A stretch of DNA of 47,204 bases, taken from contig CACYLY010000030.1 in the NCBI GenBank assembly GCA_902775355.1, positions 1 through 47,204 of the forward strand, in the 5' to 3' direction. Position numbers and translations under genes: made by a program. This stretch comes from Oscillospiraceae bacterium (GTDB taxonomy: Bacteria; Bacillota; Clostridia; Oscillospirales; Oscillospiraceae). Shown in pieces: positions 23,109 through 32,686 of the stretch. Numbering within the stretch: the stretch's first letter is position 1; each line of letters starts with the position of its first letter. Under the pieces are notes generated by a model that was not told the origin of the DNA, searched no databases, and was given only the letters and a program-made list of their open reading frames with translations.

Positions 23109-23725
23109 GCTTCATTCTCCTTTTCGAGCTGTATTTGCGCGGAGACCAGCTCCGCCGCCCGGGGCAGCAGGATCCACTCCGCCTGCTCCATCACCCGCCG
23201 CTGCAGGATTTCCGGCGTGTCGCCGGGCAGCACGGGCACGGGCTGCTGGAGGAGGATCTCTCCGCCGTCGGGGATTTGGTTTACATAATGTACGGTGGCG
23301 CCGGTGAACTTGACGCCCCGGGCCAGGGCGGCCTCGTGGACCTTCAGTCCATAGAAGCCCTTGCCGCAGAAGGAGGGGATCAGGGAGGGATGCACGTTCA
23401 GGATGCGCTTGTCCCAGCGGGCGGTGAAGTCCGCGCTGAGGATGCTGAGAAAGCCCGCCAGGATGATGAGCTCCACGCCCCGGGCTTCCAGGGCTTCCTG
23501 CAGGGCTTGCTCGAAGCTCTCCTGCCCGCCGCAGTCTTTCCGGGTGAGAGTCAGGGCCTCCACGCCGGCCTTTTCTGCCCGGGTGAGGGCGTAGGCCCCG
23601 GCCTTGTTGGAGACCGCCAGGACGATCTCCCCGCTGCGGAGGACGCCGCTCTTCTGGGCGTCCAGCAGGGCCTGGAGATTGGTGCCGCCGCCGGAGACCA
23701 GCACGGCGATCCGGGTTTTATTCAT
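23105..23725 (-). CDS. purN: Phosphoribosylglycinamide formyltransferase
   Basis: A 206-residue GAR transformylase using 10-formyl-tetrahydrofolate, third step of purine synthesis. Motifs: IAVLVSGGGTNLQALLDA (phosphate loop, residues 6-23), ILAGFLSILS, NVHPSLIPSF with the catalytic Asn and His, and VNQIPDGGEILLQ with the catalytic Asp. All active-site residues are present and length is normal. It overlaps the FNT channel gene upstream by 4 bases and the cyclohydrolase gene downstream by 4 bases, so translation is coupled across the three. Confidence 0.95.
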   Translation of the reverse strand: MNKTRIAVLVSGGGTNLQALLDAQKSGVLRSGEIVLAVSNKAGAYALTRAEKAGVEALTLTRKDCGGQESFEQALQEALEARGVELIILAGFLSILSADFTARWDKRILNVHPSLIPSFCGKGFYGLKVHEAALARGVKFTGATVHYVNQIPDGGEILLQQPVPVLPGDTPEILQRRVMEQAEWILLPRAAELVSAQIQLEKENEA

Positions 23726-24336
23726 GGGGCCTCCTTTCCTCTGAGCAGCTGCAGGAGAGGGATGAACATCCCGCCCACGCTGTTGCCCAGGACCACCAGC
23801 AGCAGGAAGAGCAGACTTGCGGGCCGGAAGATCGTCCCGGACAGGGAGAAATAGAACATGTCCGCGATGGAGTGCTCAAAGCCCGCCAGGATAAAGACCG
23901 GGATACAGAAGAGGATGCCCAGCACGGTCTTTCTCTCCCGGAAGACCCAGACGGCGACATACATCATCACGCCGCAGAAGCAACCCCGCAGAAAGCTCTG
24001 CAGCGGCAGCTGGGTCAGGCGCTTGCCGCAGGCGGCCTGGGCGGCCTCCTTCAGAGCAGGGAGGGCCAGGGAAACCAGGAAGCCCAGCAGCAGAGTGCCC
24101 AGAAGATTGCCCAACAGGCCCAGATAGGCCGCGCTCAGGGCGTTTTTGCTGTGGTCGGCTACCAGGAAGCCCACCTTGCCGGTGTAGAGATTAAAGCCGA
24201 ACCAGCAGATCGAGAGCAGGGCGATACAGAAGAGCAGGGCGCCCGCATAGCGATTGTCACAGGAGAGGAGCACGGTCCCACCGAAGGAGATGAGGCAGCC
24301 GGCCAGGACCCCGTCGATCAAAGCCTGCCTCAGCAT
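23722..24336 (-). CDS. Formate/nitrite transporter family channel
   Basis: A 204-residue membrane protein with six hydrophobic helices, shorter than the usual 250-280 of the FNT family but with its two signatures: FNLYTGKVGFL (pattern FxLxTGKVG) and LAGFEHSIADMFYF (pattern GFEHxxANM). FNT channels pass formate, nitrite, hydrosulfide or acetate. It starts inside the end of purM (7-base overlap) and overlaps purN by 4 bases, so it is tightly coupled to purine synthesis. Formate is the natural guess because purN and AICAR transformylase consume formyl-tetrahydrofolate. The short length comes from trimmed termini; all six helices seem present. Confidence 0.82.
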   Translation of the reverse strand: MLRQALIDGVLAGCLISFGGTVLLSCDNRYAGALLFCIALLSICWFGFNLYTGKVGFLVADHSKNALSAAYLGLLGNLLGTLLLGFLVSLALPALKEAAQAACGKRLTQLPLQSFLRGCFCGVMMYVAVWVFRERKTVLGILFCIPVFILAGFEHSIADMFYFSLSGTIFRPASLLFLLLVVLGNSVGGMFIPLLQLLRGKEAP

Positions 24337-25367
24337 AGGACGATCCTCTCCTCCGCTTCGACGATCTCGCCGATGGGATAGGCCTCCACGCCCGCGGCGC
24401 GGAGGGCGGCCAGGGCCCTGTCGGCGCTGTCGGCGGAGACGGTGAGGCTCATGCCCACGCCCATGTTGAAGGTGTTGAACATGTCCCGCTCGGGGATCTT
24501 GCCCAGCTTTTGGATCAGGTCGAAGATGGGGGGCACCCGCACCGCGGCCTTCTCGAGCTTCGCGCAGAGGCCCCTGGGAATGGAGCGGGGGATGTTCTCG
24601 TAGAAGCCGCCGCCGGTGATGTGGCTGATCCCGTGGACCTCGGCAGCCTCCAGGGCGGCCAGGACGGGCTTGACGTAGATGCAGGTGGGTGTCAGCAGAG
24701 CCTGGCCCAGGGGCAGCCCCAGCTCGGGGACGAAGCGGCCCAGGTCCGCGTGCTCCACGTCGAAGACCTTGCGCACCAGGGAGTAGCCGTTGGAGTGGAC
24801 GCCGCTGGAGGGCAGGGCCAGGATCAGGTCCCCGGGGCGGACGGCGGCGGGATCCAGGATCTTCGCCTTGTCCACCACGCCCACGGAGAAGCCCGCCAGG
24901 TCGTAGTCCTCCGGGGCCATGGTGCCCGGGTGCTCGGCGGTCTCGCCGCCGATGAGGGCGCAGCCGGCCCGGACGCAGCCCTCGGTCACGCCGGCCACCA
25001 GGCTGGCCACCTTTTCGGGGATGTTTCTGCCGATGGCGATATAGTCCAGGAAGAAGAGGGGTTTGGCGCCGCAGCAGACGATGTCGTTGACGCACATGGC
25101 CACGCAGTCGATGCCCACGGTGTCGTGCTTGTCCATCAGTTGGGCGATGCGCTGCTTGGTGCCCACGCCGTCGGTGCCGGAGACCAGCACGGGCTGGCGC
25201 ATCCCGGCCAGATCCGGGGCGAAGAGGCCGCCGAAGCCGCCGATGCCGGAGACCACGCCGGGGATAAAGGTGCGCTCCACGTGGCTTTTCATCAGGCGCA
25301 CGCCCTCATAGCCGGCCTCGATGTTCACGCCGGCCGCGGCGTAAGAGGCGGAATGGGAGTTTTCCAT
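24330..25367 (-). CDS. purM: Phosphoribosylformylglycinamidine cyclo-ligase
   Basis: A 345-residue AIR synthase, fifth step of purine synthesis. Motifs: YAAAGVNIEAGYEGVRLMK at the start, GGFGGLFA, VSGTDGVGTKQRIA, DCVAMCVNDI, LIGGETAEHPG and HITGGGFYENIPR near residue 260. These are the family markers in the usual order, with normal length. It follows purF by 6 bases and its 3-prime end overlaps the FNT gene. Confidence 0.96.
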   Translation of the reverse strand: MENSHSASYAAAGVNIEAGYEGVRLMKSHVERTFIPGVVSGIGGFGGLFAPDLAGMRQPVLVSGTDGVGTKQRIAQLMDKHDTVGIDCVAMCVNDIVCCGAKPLFFLDYIAIGRNIPEKVASLVAGVTEGCVRAGCALIGGETAEHPGTMAPEDYDLAGFSVGVVDKAKILDPAAVRPGDLILALPSSGVHSNGYSLVRKVFDVEHADLGRFVPELGLPLGQALLTPTCIYVKPVLAALEAAEVHGISHITGGGFYENIPRSIPRGLCAKLEKAAVRVPPIFDLIQKLGKIPERDMFNTFNMGVGMSLTVSADSADRALAALRAAGVEAYPIGEIVEAEERIVLC

Positions 25368-25373
25368 TTCGTG

Positions 25374-26798
25374 TTATTCCTTTCCGGTCCAGCAGTAGGT
25401 GCAGACCTTTTCCCGGTCGATGCCGATGGCCTCCAGCAGGCCGTCCAGAGACTGGTAGCCCAGGGAGTCAAAGCCCAGCTTCTTGCAGATGGCCTTGAGC
25501 AGGCACTGGCCCCGCTCGGTGGCGGCGTCGGCGTATTCCTCCAGGTGTTCCAGGCCCGCCTCGCCCTCCAGCTCGTCCACCACCCGGCGGGCCAGCAGGT
25601 CCATGTCCGAGTTGCTGCGGCTGAAGTTCAGGTACTTGCAGGCGTACATGATGGGCGGGCAGGCCGAGCGCATGTGCACCTGGTTGGCGCCGGACTCGAA
25701 GAGAAAGTCCACGGTGCTCTGCAGCTGGGTGCCCCGGACGATGGAGTCGTCCACAAAGAGGAGCTTCCGGCCCTCGATGAGCTCGGGCACCGGGATCTGC
25801 TTCATCTTGGCGACCTGATCCCGCATGGCCTGGTTGGAGGGCATGAAGGAGCGGGGCCAGGTGGGGGTGTATTTCACGAAGGGGCGGGCGAAGCGCTTGC
25901 CGCTGCGGTTGGCGTAGCCGATGGCGTGGGGCACGCCGGAGTCCGGCACGCCGGCCACGCAGTCCACGTCGGGGATGCCGCCCCGGGCCATCTCGTCCCG
26001 GGCCATGATCTCCCCGTTGCGGCAGCGCATGACCTCCACGTTGACGCCCTCGTAATTGGAGTTGGGGTAGCCGTAGTAGGTCCAGAGGAAGGCGCAGATC
26101 TTCATGTCCTTCTTCCGGGGGAGAAGGGTCTCAAAGCCGTCGGCGGTGATGCGCAGGACCTCCGCCGGGCCTAGCTCGTAGGCGTTTTTGTAGCCCAGCT
26201 TCTGATAGGCGAAGGACTCGAAGGACACGCAGAAGCCGTGGTCGTCCTGCCCCACGTGGACGGGCAGCCGGCCGTTGAGATCACGGGCGGCGAGGATGGC
26301 CCCGTCCTCGGTCATGAGCAGGATGGTCATGGAGCCGTCGATGCGCTCCTGGGCGTGGCGGATGCCGGCGGCCAGGTCCTCCTTCTCGTTGATGAGGGCC
26401 GCCACCAGCTCGGTGCAGTTGACCTTGCCGGAACCCATGGCCATGAACTGATGGCCGTGGTCGGAGAAATAGTCCGCCACCAGCTGCTCGGCGTTGTTGA
26501 TCTGGCCCACGGTGGTGATGGCGTAGAGCCCCAGGTGGGAGCGCACCAGCAGGGGCTGGGGGTCGGAGTCGCTGATACAGCCGATGCCCACGCAGCCGGC
26601 AAAGTCCGGCAGATCCGCCTCAAAGCGGGTGCGGAAGGGGGTGTTGGTGATGGAGTGGATCTCCCGCACGCAGCCCCGGTCCTTGCTCCACACCGCCATG
26701 CCGGCGCTGCGGGTGCCCAGGTGGCTGTGATAGTCCGTGCCGAAGAACACGTCCATCACGATATCGCGGTGGGAAACCGCGCCGAAGAAACCGCCCAT
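25374..26798 (-). CDS. purF: PurF-like amidophosphoribosyltransferase lacking the glutaminase cysteine
   Basis: A 474-residue protein with the PurF layout: N-terminal class II amidotransferase fold and C-terminal phosphoribosyltransferase. The PRPP loop is intact (LLFVDDSIVRGTQL) and AGVPDSGVPHAIGYA is normal. The N-terminus, however, reads [11 protein letters not shown]: the nucleophile that should be Cys right after Met is Gly. The glutamine-site motif RYxT is replaced by GCISDSDPQP and NGNLTN by VGQINN. No in-frame start gives a Cys-bearing alternative, because purC ends across the ATG (TAATG). The protein is therefore unlikely to use glutamine in the normal way; ammonia, or a separate glutaminase, may supply nitrogen. 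I recall similar MGGFFG proteins in other Clostridia, so it is probably a subfamily rather than a mutation. Confidence 0.88.
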   Translation of the reverse strand: MGGFFGAVSHRDIVMDVFFGTDYHSHLGTRSAGMAVWSKDRGCVREIHSITNTPFRTRFEADLPDFAGCVGIGCISDSDPQPLLVRSHLGLYAITTVGQINNAEQLVADYFSDHGHQFMAMGSGKVNCTELVAALINEKEDLAAGIRHAQERIDGSMTILLMTEDGAILAARDLNGRLPVHVGQDDHGFCVSFESFAYQKLGYKNAYELGPAEVLRITADGFETLLPRKKDMKICAFLWTYYGYPNSNYEGVNVEVMRCRNGEIMARDEMARGGIPDVDCVAGVPDSGVPHAIGYANRSGKRFARPFVKYTPTWPRSFMPSNQAMRDQVAKMKQIPVPELIEGRKLLFVDDSIVRGTQLQSTVDFLFESGANQVHMRSACPPIMYACKYLNFSRSNSDMDLLARRVVDELEGEAGLEHLEEYADAATERGQCLLKAICKKLGFDSLGYQSLDGLLEAIGIDREKVCTYCWTGKE

Positions 26799-27484
26799 TA
26801 CGCGAAGAACAGCTTGGACAGGGTCATCGGGTCGATGTACTGCCCGTCCTTGTACACGCGCATGTTGCCGGAGGCGATCTCGTCGATGAGCATGACCTTG
26901 CCCTCAGCGTCATAGCCGTACTCGAACTTGATGTCGTAGAGCTCCAGGCCCCGGGCGGCCATCTCGTCGGCCACGATCTTCGTGATCTTCTGGGTCATGT
27001 CCTTGATCTCATCGTACTGCTCGCCTGTCATGACGCCCAGGACGATCAGGCCGTCCTTGGTCACCAGGGGATCGCCCTTCGCGTCGTCCTTGAAGGTCAT
27101 CTCCACGTAGGCGGGCAGATCCGCGCCGGACTCCACATAGTCGCCGTAGCGGCGGAGGAAGGAGCCCACGGCCTTGTAGCGGCAGATGACCTCCAGGCCC
27201 TTGCCGAAGACCTTGGCGGGCAGGACTTCCATGGTGGTGTTGGCCAGGTCCGCAGAGACGAAGTGGGTGCGGATGCCGGCGGCGTTGATCTTTTCAAAGA
27301 AGTAGATGGACATGCGCAGGTTCACGTCGCCCACGCCCTCGATGGTCAGGCCGATGGAGTTCTCGCCGGGATCGAAGACGCCGTCCTTGCCGGTGCAGTC
27401 GTCCTTGAATTTCAGCAGGTAGTTGCCGTTGGGAAGGGCGTAAACATTCTTGGTCTTGCCGGTGTAGATGAGTTTGTTTTCCAT
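26798..27484 (-). CDS. purC: SAICAR synthetase
   Basis: A 228-residue enzyme joining aspartate to CAIR, seventh step of purine synthesis. Motifs: [37 protein letters not shown] and [15 protein letters not shown] 27484 follows AAGGAG; the frame upstream runs through repeat DNA and encodes no conserved sequence. Its stop overlaps the purF start by one base. The 505-base gap before it is full of repeats. Confidence 0.94.
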   Translation of the reverse strand: MENKLIYTGKTKNVYALPNGNYLLKFKDDCTGKDGVFDPGENSIGLTIEGVGDVNLRMSIYFFEKINAAGIRTHFVSADLANTTMEVLPAKVFGKGLEVICRYKAVGSFLRRYGDYVESGADLPAYVEMTFKDDAKGDPLVTKDGLIVLGVMTGEQYDEIKDMTQKITKIVADEMAARGLELYDIKFEYGYDAEGKVMLIDEIASGNMRVYKDGQYIDPMTLSKLFFA

Positions 27485-27989
27485 TTTATACAGCTCCTTA
27501 TAAGATTTTTTGAATGAAAGAATGAAGGAATGAAGGAATGAAGACCCCTTCAGTCTCGCTCGCTGCGCTCGTTCGACAGCTGTCCGCCTTGCGGTGCCCG
27601 AAAAATGCTGCGGGCGTACGCTTTTCCTTGCATTTTTCGACCGCTGCGGTAATTCCGGCTTCGCTTTTTCTGCCACCGGCAGCGCGAAGCCGCAATTCCA
27701 CCTTGCGGTGCCCGAAAAATGCTGCGGGCTTACGCTCTTCCTTGCATTTTTCGACCGCTGCGGAAATTCCGGACTCGCTTCATCTGCCACCGGCAGCGCG
27801 AGTCCGCAATTCCCCATAGGGGGAGCCAAGACGCGGCCTTGCTTCCCACGAGGGGAGCCAAGAGGCGGCCTTGCTTCCCCCCTTGGGGGAAGTCCCCAGT
27901 GCGCACACTGGGGAATAGGGGAAATTTCAATCCGTCGCGCAGCGACACCACAATTTCTTCATTAGCGCAGCGTCTTCATTTTTCCTGCG
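27485..27989. repeat. 505-base repeat region between purE and purC
   Basis: 27512-27543: an 8-base tandem repeat, GAATGAA(A/G) four times. 27587-27700 and 27701-27814: two copies of a 114-base unit, each folding into two hairpins. 27820-27847 and 27852-27879: a 28-base direct repeat beginning GGGGAGCCAAGA. 27894-27913: hairpin CCCCAGTG-CGCA-CACTGGGG. 27933-27946: CGTCGCGCAGCGAC palindrome. Lies inside the nucleotide cluster and is presumably transcribed on the minus strand as the purC leader. No gene is supported. Confidence 0.88.
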
Positions 27990-28478
27990 TCACAGCCTTG
28001 CTGCGATCCCCGCGTCCTTTTCCAGCACCTTGGCGGCGTCGGCGGCGCGTTTGGCGGCCAGACGCTCCGCCAGGGCGGCGTCCTCCACCGCCAGGATCTG
28101 GGCGGCCAGGAGGGCGGCGTTGGCGCCGTTACCCACGCCCACGCAGGCCACCGGGACGCCGGAGGGCATCTGCACGGTGCTGAGAAGCGCGTCCAGCCCG
28201 TCCAGCACCGGACCCTTGCAGGGGATGCCGATGACGGGGAGGCTGGTGTTGGCGGCAATGGCCCCCGCCAGGTGGGCGGCCATGCCCGCCGCGGCGATGA
28301 GCACGCCGAAGCCCCGCTCCCGGGCGGAGAGGGCGAAGTCCCGGGCCTCTACGGGGGTGCGATGGGCGGAATAGACGTGGACCTCGAAGGGGATCTCCAG
28401 CTCCCGCAGGATCGCGACCGCCTTCTGGATCACGGGCAGGTCGCTGTCACTGCCCATGACGATGCCGACTTTTTTCAT
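27990..28478 (-). CDS. purE: N5-carboxyaminoimidazole ribonucleotide mutase
   Basis: A 162-residue PurE that shifts or adds the carboxyl group to give CAIR. Motifs: [17 protein letters not shown] and [11 protein letters not shown] with the catalytic Ser/His region, then [17 protein letters not shown] and a PVIGIPCKG segment. No purK lies in the window; whether this is the class I (needs PurK) or class II type cannot be settled from sight. It follows guaB by 10 bases. A large repeat region separates it from purC. Confidence 0.95.
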   Translation of the reverse strand: MKKVGIVMGSDSDLPVIQKAVAILRELEIPFEVHVYSAHRTPVEARDFALSARERGFGVLIAAAGMAAHLAGAIAANTSLPVIGIPCKGPVLDGLDALLSTVQMPSGVPVACVGVGNGANAALLAAQILAVEDAALAERLAAKRAADAAKVLEKDAGIAARL

Positions 28479-28488
28479 AGCCTTACCC

Positions 28489-29997
28489 TCACTTGATGGT
28501 GGGGGAGGTGTCCTTCTGGATCACGTCGTGGGCGCCGCCCTCCACGATGGTGGTGGCGGAGACCAGGGTGAGCACCGCCTTCTCCTGGAACTCGGGGATG
28601 GTCTGGCAGCCGCAGTTGCACATGGCGTGGCGGACCTTCGAGAGGGTCATGGCCACGTTGTCCTTCAGGGAGCCGGCGTAGGGCACATAGGAGTCCACGC
28701 CCTCCTCGAAGGAGAGCTTCTTGTCCCCGCCCATGTCGTAGCGCTGCCAGTTGCGGGCCCGGGCGGAGCCCTCGCCCCAGTATTCCTTGTAGTAGGTGCC
28801 GCCGATGTTGACCTTGTTGGTGGGGCTCTCGTCGAAGCGGGCGAAGTAGCGGCCCAGCATCACGAAATCCGCGCCCATGGCCAGGGCCAGGGCAATGTGG
28901 TGGTCGTAGACGATGCCGCCGTCGGAGCAGACGGGCACGTACACGCCGGTCTCCTGATAGTAGCGGTCCCGCTCGGCGCACACGTCGATCAAAGCGGTGG
29001 CCTGGCCCCGGCCGATGCCCTTGGTCTCCCGGGTGATGCAGATGGAGCCGCCGCCGATGCCGACCTTCACGAAGTCGGCCCCACACTCGGCCAGGAAGCG
29101 GAAGCCCGCGGCGTCCACCACGTTGCCGGCGCCGATCTTCACGCTGTCGCCGTAATGCTCCCGGACCCAGGCCAGCGTGAAGCGCTGCCAGTCGGTAAAG
29201 CCCTCGGAGGAGTCGATACACAGCACGTCCGCGCCTGCCTCCAGCAGGGCGGGGATGCGCTTTTCATAGTCCCGGGTGTTGATGCCCGCGCCGACCACGT
29301 AGCGCTTGTGGGCGTCCAGCAGCTCGTTGGGGTTCTCCTTGTGGCTCTCGTAGTCCTTGCGGAAGACGAAGCAGCTGAGCCGGCCGTCCTCGGTAAGGAT
29401 GGGCAGAGAGTTCAGCTTGTGGTCCCAGATGATGTCGTTGGCCTCCTTGAGGGTGGTGCCCTCCGGGGCCCAGACCAGCTTTTCAAAAGGGGTCATGAAG
29501 CTGGAGACCGGGGTGCTCGGATCCATGCGGCTGGGCCTGTAGTCCCGGCTGGTGACCACGCCCACCAGCTTTCCTTCGGCGGAGCCGTCCTCGGTGACGG
29601 CGATGGTGGCGTGGCCGGTGCGCCCTTTCAGCTCCAGCACGTCCCGCAGGGTGGCCTCGGGACTCAGGTTGGAGTCGCTGCGGACAAAGCCGGCCTTGTA
29701 GCTCTTGGCCCGGCGGACCATGGCGGCCTCGTCCTCAATGCTCTGGGAGCCGTAGATGAAGCTGACGCCGCCCTCCTTGGCCAGGGCCACCGCCAGCCGG
29801 TCTCCGGAGACGGACTGCATGATGGCGGAGACCATGGGGATGTTCATTTGGATGGGGCAGTCCTCCTCCCCCTTGCGGAACTTCACCAGGGGGGTGCGGA
29901 GATTCACCTTCTCGGAGCGGCAGGTGATGGGGGTGTAGCCGGGGATCAGCAGATATTCGTTAAAAGTATGGGAAGGCTCGTTGATGATTCTTGCCAT
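28489..29997 (-). CDS. guaB: IMP dehydrogenase
   Basis: A 502-residue enzyme making XMP from IMP with NAD, the branch to guanine nucleotides. The TIM barrel carries the catalytic loop [19 protein letters not shown], with the nucleophilic Cys in GSICIT, and [20 protein letters not shown]. Two CBS domains are inserted between about residues 95 and 215 ([10 protein letters not shown] ... [27 protein letters not shown]). The C-terminal flap with YVPYAGSL is present. It starts 19 bases after pyrI, joining pyrimidine and purine genes in one run. Confidence 0.95.
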   Translation of the reverse strand: MARIINEPSHTFNEYLLIPGYTPITCRSEKVNLRTPLVKFRKGEEDCPIQMNIPMVSAIMQSVSGDRLAVALAKEGGVSFIYGSQSIEDEAAMVRRAKSYKAGFVRSDSNLSPEATLRDVLELKGRTGHATIAVTEDGSAEGKLVGVVTSRDYRPSRMDPSTPVSSFMTPFEKLVWAPEGTTLKEANDIIWDHKLNSLPILTEDGRLSCFVFRKDYESHKENPNELLDAHKRYVVGAGINTRDYEKRIPALLEAGADVLCIDSSEGFTDWQRFTLAWVREHYGDSVKIGAGNVVDAAGFRFLAECGADFVKVGIGGGSICITRETKGIGRGQATALIDVCAERDRYYQETGVYVPVCSDGGIVYDHHIALALAMGADFVMLGRYFARFDESPTNKVNIGGTYYKEYWGEGSARARNWQRYDMGGDKKLSFEEGVDSYVPYAGSLKDNVAMTLSKVRHAMCNCGCQTIPEFQEKAVLTLVSATTIVEGGAHDVIQKDTSPTIK

Positions 29998-30016
29998 GAT
30001 CTCTCTCCTTTTCGTC

Positions 30017-30433
30017 TTAATTCGCCTTGGTCTCGCAGTAGAGGCAGCGGTAGACCTTGTTCTTCCGGTCGGTGAGCTTGAAGATGTGCTTGAGCTCCTG
30101 CTCGCAGGAGGTGATGCAGCGGGGGTTTTTGCAGAAGATCACATTGGTCAGGGTCTCGGGCATGTCGATGCGCTTTTTCTCCACCAGCTCGCCGCCCCGG
30201 ATCACGTTGACGGTGACGCCCGGGTCCACGTAGCCGATCACGTCCAGGTTCACGGGGATGTCCGCGTCGATCTTGATGATGTCCTTCTTGCCCTGCTTCA
30301 GGCTGTGCACGTTTTTGATGATGGCCACGGAGCAGTCCAGCTTTTCCAGGCCCAGCAGCTCATAGAGCTTCATGCCCCGGCCCGCGGTGATGTGGTCGAT
30401 GACGATGCCGTTCTGAATGGAGTCGATATTCAC
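30017..30433 (-). CDS. pyrI: Aspartate carbamoyltransferase regulatory chain
   Basis: A 138-residue regulatory subunit that binds nucleotide effectors and links ATCase catalytic trimers. The N-terminal part has [20 protein letters not shown] (allosteric nucleotide site) and the C-terminal part a four-Cys zinc site ([13 protein letters not shown] is the first pair region; YRCLYCE the second). All four zinc cysteines are present. It overlaps pyrB by 4 bases, matching a class B ATCase. Confidence 0.95.
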   Translation of the reverse strand: MNIDSIQNGIVIDHITAGRGMKLYELLGLEKLDCSVAIIKNVHSLKQGKKDIIKIDADIPVNLDVIGYVDPGVTVNVIRGGELVEKKRIDMPETLTNVIFCKNPRCITSCEQELKHIFKLTDRKNKVYRCLYCETKAN

Positions 30434-31353
30434 AGTCTTCCAGCCTCCTTCAAGAGTTTCATGATGAGCGCCATGCGCATGTATTTGCCGTAGAGCACCT
30501 GCTTGAAGTAGCAGGCCCGGGGATCGTCGTCAATGGCGACGCTGATCTCGTTGACCCGGGGCAGGGGGTGGAGAATGGACAGGTCCGGCCGGGCGTTTTT
30601 CAGCTTGTCCGGGGTGAGGATGTAGCTGTCCTTCAGGCGGAGGTAGTCCTCCTCGTTGAAGAAGCGTTCCCGCTGCACGCGGGTCATATACAGAATGTCC
30701 AGCTCCGGCATGGCCCCCTCCAGATCGGTGGTCTGCTCATAGGGGATGCCCTTCTGCTTCAGGGCGTCCTTCTTCACGTAGCTGGGCAGCTTCAGCTCCT
30801 CGGGGGAGATGAGCACGAATTTCAGGCCCTCGTAGCGGCTGAGGGCGTTGATGAGGGAGTGGACGGTGCGGCCGAATTTCAGGTCGCCGCAGAGGCCCAC
30901 GGTGAGGTGGTCGAAGCGGCCCTTCTCCCGGTAGATGGTCAGCAGGTCCGCCAGGGTCTGGGTGGGGTGGTTGTGCCCGCCGTCGCCGGCGTTAATGACC
31001 GGGATGGAGGCGGCGTTGGCGGCCACCAGGGGCGCGCCCTCCTTGGGGTGACGCATGGCGATGATGTCCGCGTAGCAGCTGATGGTCTTGGCGGTGTCGG
31101 CCACGCTCTCGCCCTTGGCGGCGGAGGAGTTTTGGGCCGCGGAGAAGCCGATGACGTTGCCGCCCAGCTCGTACATGGCGGCCTCAAAGCTCAGCCGGGT
31201 GCGGGTGGAGGGCTCGAAGAACAGGGTGGCCAGCTTCTTGCCATGGCAGACCTCGCTGTATTTGCCGGGGTTTGCGATGATGTCGTTGGCCACGTCCACC
31301 AGCTCCTGCAGCTCCTCGGTGGAAAAGTCCAGAATGTTGATCAGGTGTCTCAT
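30430..31353 (-). CDS. pyrB: Aspartate carbamoyltransferase catalytic chain
   Basis: A 307-residue catalytic subunit that joins carbamoyl phosphate and aspartate, the first committed pyrimidine step. Motifs: [21 protein letters not shown] has the carbamoyl-phosphate site STRTR; later [16 protein letters not shown] and [11 protein letters not shown] are present. Normal length. It overlaps pyrI (4 bases) and pyrE (4 bases). Confidence 0.96.
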   Translation of the reverse strand: MRHLINILDFSTEELQELVDVANDIIANPGKYSEVCHGKKLATLFFEPSTRTRLSFEAAMYELGGNVIGFSAAQNSSAAKGESVADTAKTISCYADIIAMRHPKEGAPLVAANAASIPVINAGDGGHNHPTQTLADLLTIYREKGRFDHLTVGLCGDLKFGRTVHSLINALSRYEGLKFVLISPEELKLPSYVKKDALKQKGIPYEQTTDLEGAMPELDILYMTRVQRERFFNEEDYLRLKDSYILTPDKLKNARPDLSILHPLPRVNEISVAIDDDPRACYFKQVLYGKYMRMALIMKLLKEAGRL

Positions 31354-31991
31354 GCTTGCGCTCCTTTCCAGCTCTCATCATTGGGGTTATTGCGAAACGC
31401 GATCAGGCGTTTGATATCCTCGGGGCGGATGTAGCCCTCCCGGGCGGCCACCCGGGCCACCACGTCAAAATTCGTCAGGCTGTGGTTCTGCACCTTCGCG
31501 GCGGCCAGACGCTCCAGGCCCTTTTGCATGCCGTAGGTGAAGATGCTCACCACGCCCAGGACTTCGGCTCCCGCCTGACGCAGGATGTCCACCACCTCCA
31601 GGACGCTGCCGCCGGTGGAGATCAGGTCCTCCACCACCACGACCTTCGCTCCCGGGTCCAGCCGGCCCTCGATCTGATTCCTGCGGCCGTGGTCCTTGGC
31701 CCCGGAGCGGACGTAGCCCATGGGCAGGTCCAGCAGCCAGCCCACGATGGCCGCGTGGGCGATGCCGGCGGTGGAGGTGCCCATCAGGACCTCCGCCTCC
31801 GGGAAATGCTCGCGCACCAGCTCCGCCAGACCCTCCTCGATGTGCCTGCGGACGGCGGGGGCGCTGAGGGTCAGGCGATTGTCGCAGTAGACGGGGCTCT
31901 GGATGCCGCTTGCCCAGGTGAAGGGCTCGTCCGGCCGGAAAAACACGGCCCGGATCGACAGCAGGTCCCGCGCGATCTGTTCTTCTCTCAT
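31350..31991 (-). CDS. pyrE: Orotate phosphoribosyltransferase
   Basis: A 213-residue enzyme adding PRPP ribose phosphate to orotate to make OMP. Motifs: [17 protein letters not shown] (orotate-site loop), [21 protein letters not shown] and the PRPP loop [14 protein letters not shown]. It overlaps pyrF and pyrB by 4 bases each, so translation is coupled. Confidence 0.95.
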   Translation of the reverse strand: MREEQIARDLLSIRAVFFRPDEPFTWASGIQSPVYCDNRLTLSAPAVRRHIEEGLAELVREHFPEAEVLMGTSTAGIAHAAIVGWLLDLPMGYVRSGAKDHGRRNQIEGRLDPGAKVVVVEDLISTGGSVLEVVDILRQAGAEVLGVVSIFTYGMQKGLERLAAAKVQNHSLTNFDVVARVAAREGYIRPEDIKRLIAFRNNPNDESWKGAQA

Positions 31992-32686
31992 GCCAAAAAC
32001 TCCTTTACACAGCGGCAGTAAGCCTCCAGCGGGTCCGCCGCCCGGGTGATGGGGCGGCCTACTACGATGTAGTCCGAGCCCAGCTCCCGGGCCCGGGCGG
32101 GGGTGGCGACGCGCTTCTGGTCGCCGCTGTCCCCCTCGGCGAAGCGGACGCCGGGGGTCACGGTGAGAAAGCCCGCGCCGCAGCTCTCGTGGACCCGGCC
32201 CGCCTCCAGGGGAGAGCAGACCACCCCGTCCAGCCCGGCGGCCGCGGCGTTCTTCGCGTAGGCGAGAACCACCTCCTCCATGGGGCGGGGGATCAGCAGC
32301 TCGCTCTCCAGGGCTTCCTGGTCCGTGCTGGTGAGCTGGGTGACGGCGATGAGCAGGGGCCGGGTCCCGTCGGGCCGGGTGAGACCCTCCAGAGCGGCTT
32401 CCATCATGGCCCGGGTGCCGGCGGCGTGGAGGTTCACCAGATCCACGTCCAGGCCGGAGAGCACCCGCATGGCCTTTTTCACGGTATTGGGGATGTCGTG
32501 CAGCTTCAGATCCAGAAAGATCCGGTGGCCCCGGGCCTTGAGGCTCCGCACGATCTGCGGTCCCTCGGCATAGAAGAGCTCCATGCCGATCTTCACAAAG
32601 GGCTTTTCTCCCGCAAAGCGGTCCAGAAAAGCCAGGGTCTCGTCTCCGCTTGCGAAGTCGCAGGCGATGATGACGTCCTTAGCCAT
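31988..32686 (-). CDS. pyrF: Orotidine 5-phosphate decarboxylase
   Basis: A 232-residue decarboxylase making UMP from OMP. The catalytic Asp-Lys-Asp set is in FLDLKLHDIPNTVKKA (residues about 58-73); substrate-binding ends are VIIACDF at the start, TPGVR and DYIVVGRPIT near the end. It is the shorter group I form. It overlaps pyrD by 8 bases. Confidence 0.95.
   Translation of the reverse strand: MAKDVIIACDFASGDETLAFLDRFAGEKPFVKIGMELFYAEGPQIVRSLKARGHRIFLDLKLHDIPNTVKKAMRVLSGLDVDLVNLHAAGTRAMMEAALEGLTRPDGTRPLLIAVTQLTSTDQEALESELLIPRPMEEVVLAYAKNAAAAGLDGVVCSPLEAGRVHESCGAGFLTVTPGVRFAEGDSGDQKRVATPARARELGSDYIVVGRPITRAADPLEAYCRCVKEFLA

Noticed and set aside
26798-27829. Longer purC start upstream of 27484
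   Set aside because: The added 115 codons translate the tandem repeat and a good AAGGAG site stands before ATG 27484.
27485-27989. Possible CRISPR array or riboswitch in the purE-purC gap
   Set aside because: Repeats are only two copies of 114 bases and two of 28, adjacent without spacers, and no cas gene is near. I could not find the conserved core of a purine riboswitch.
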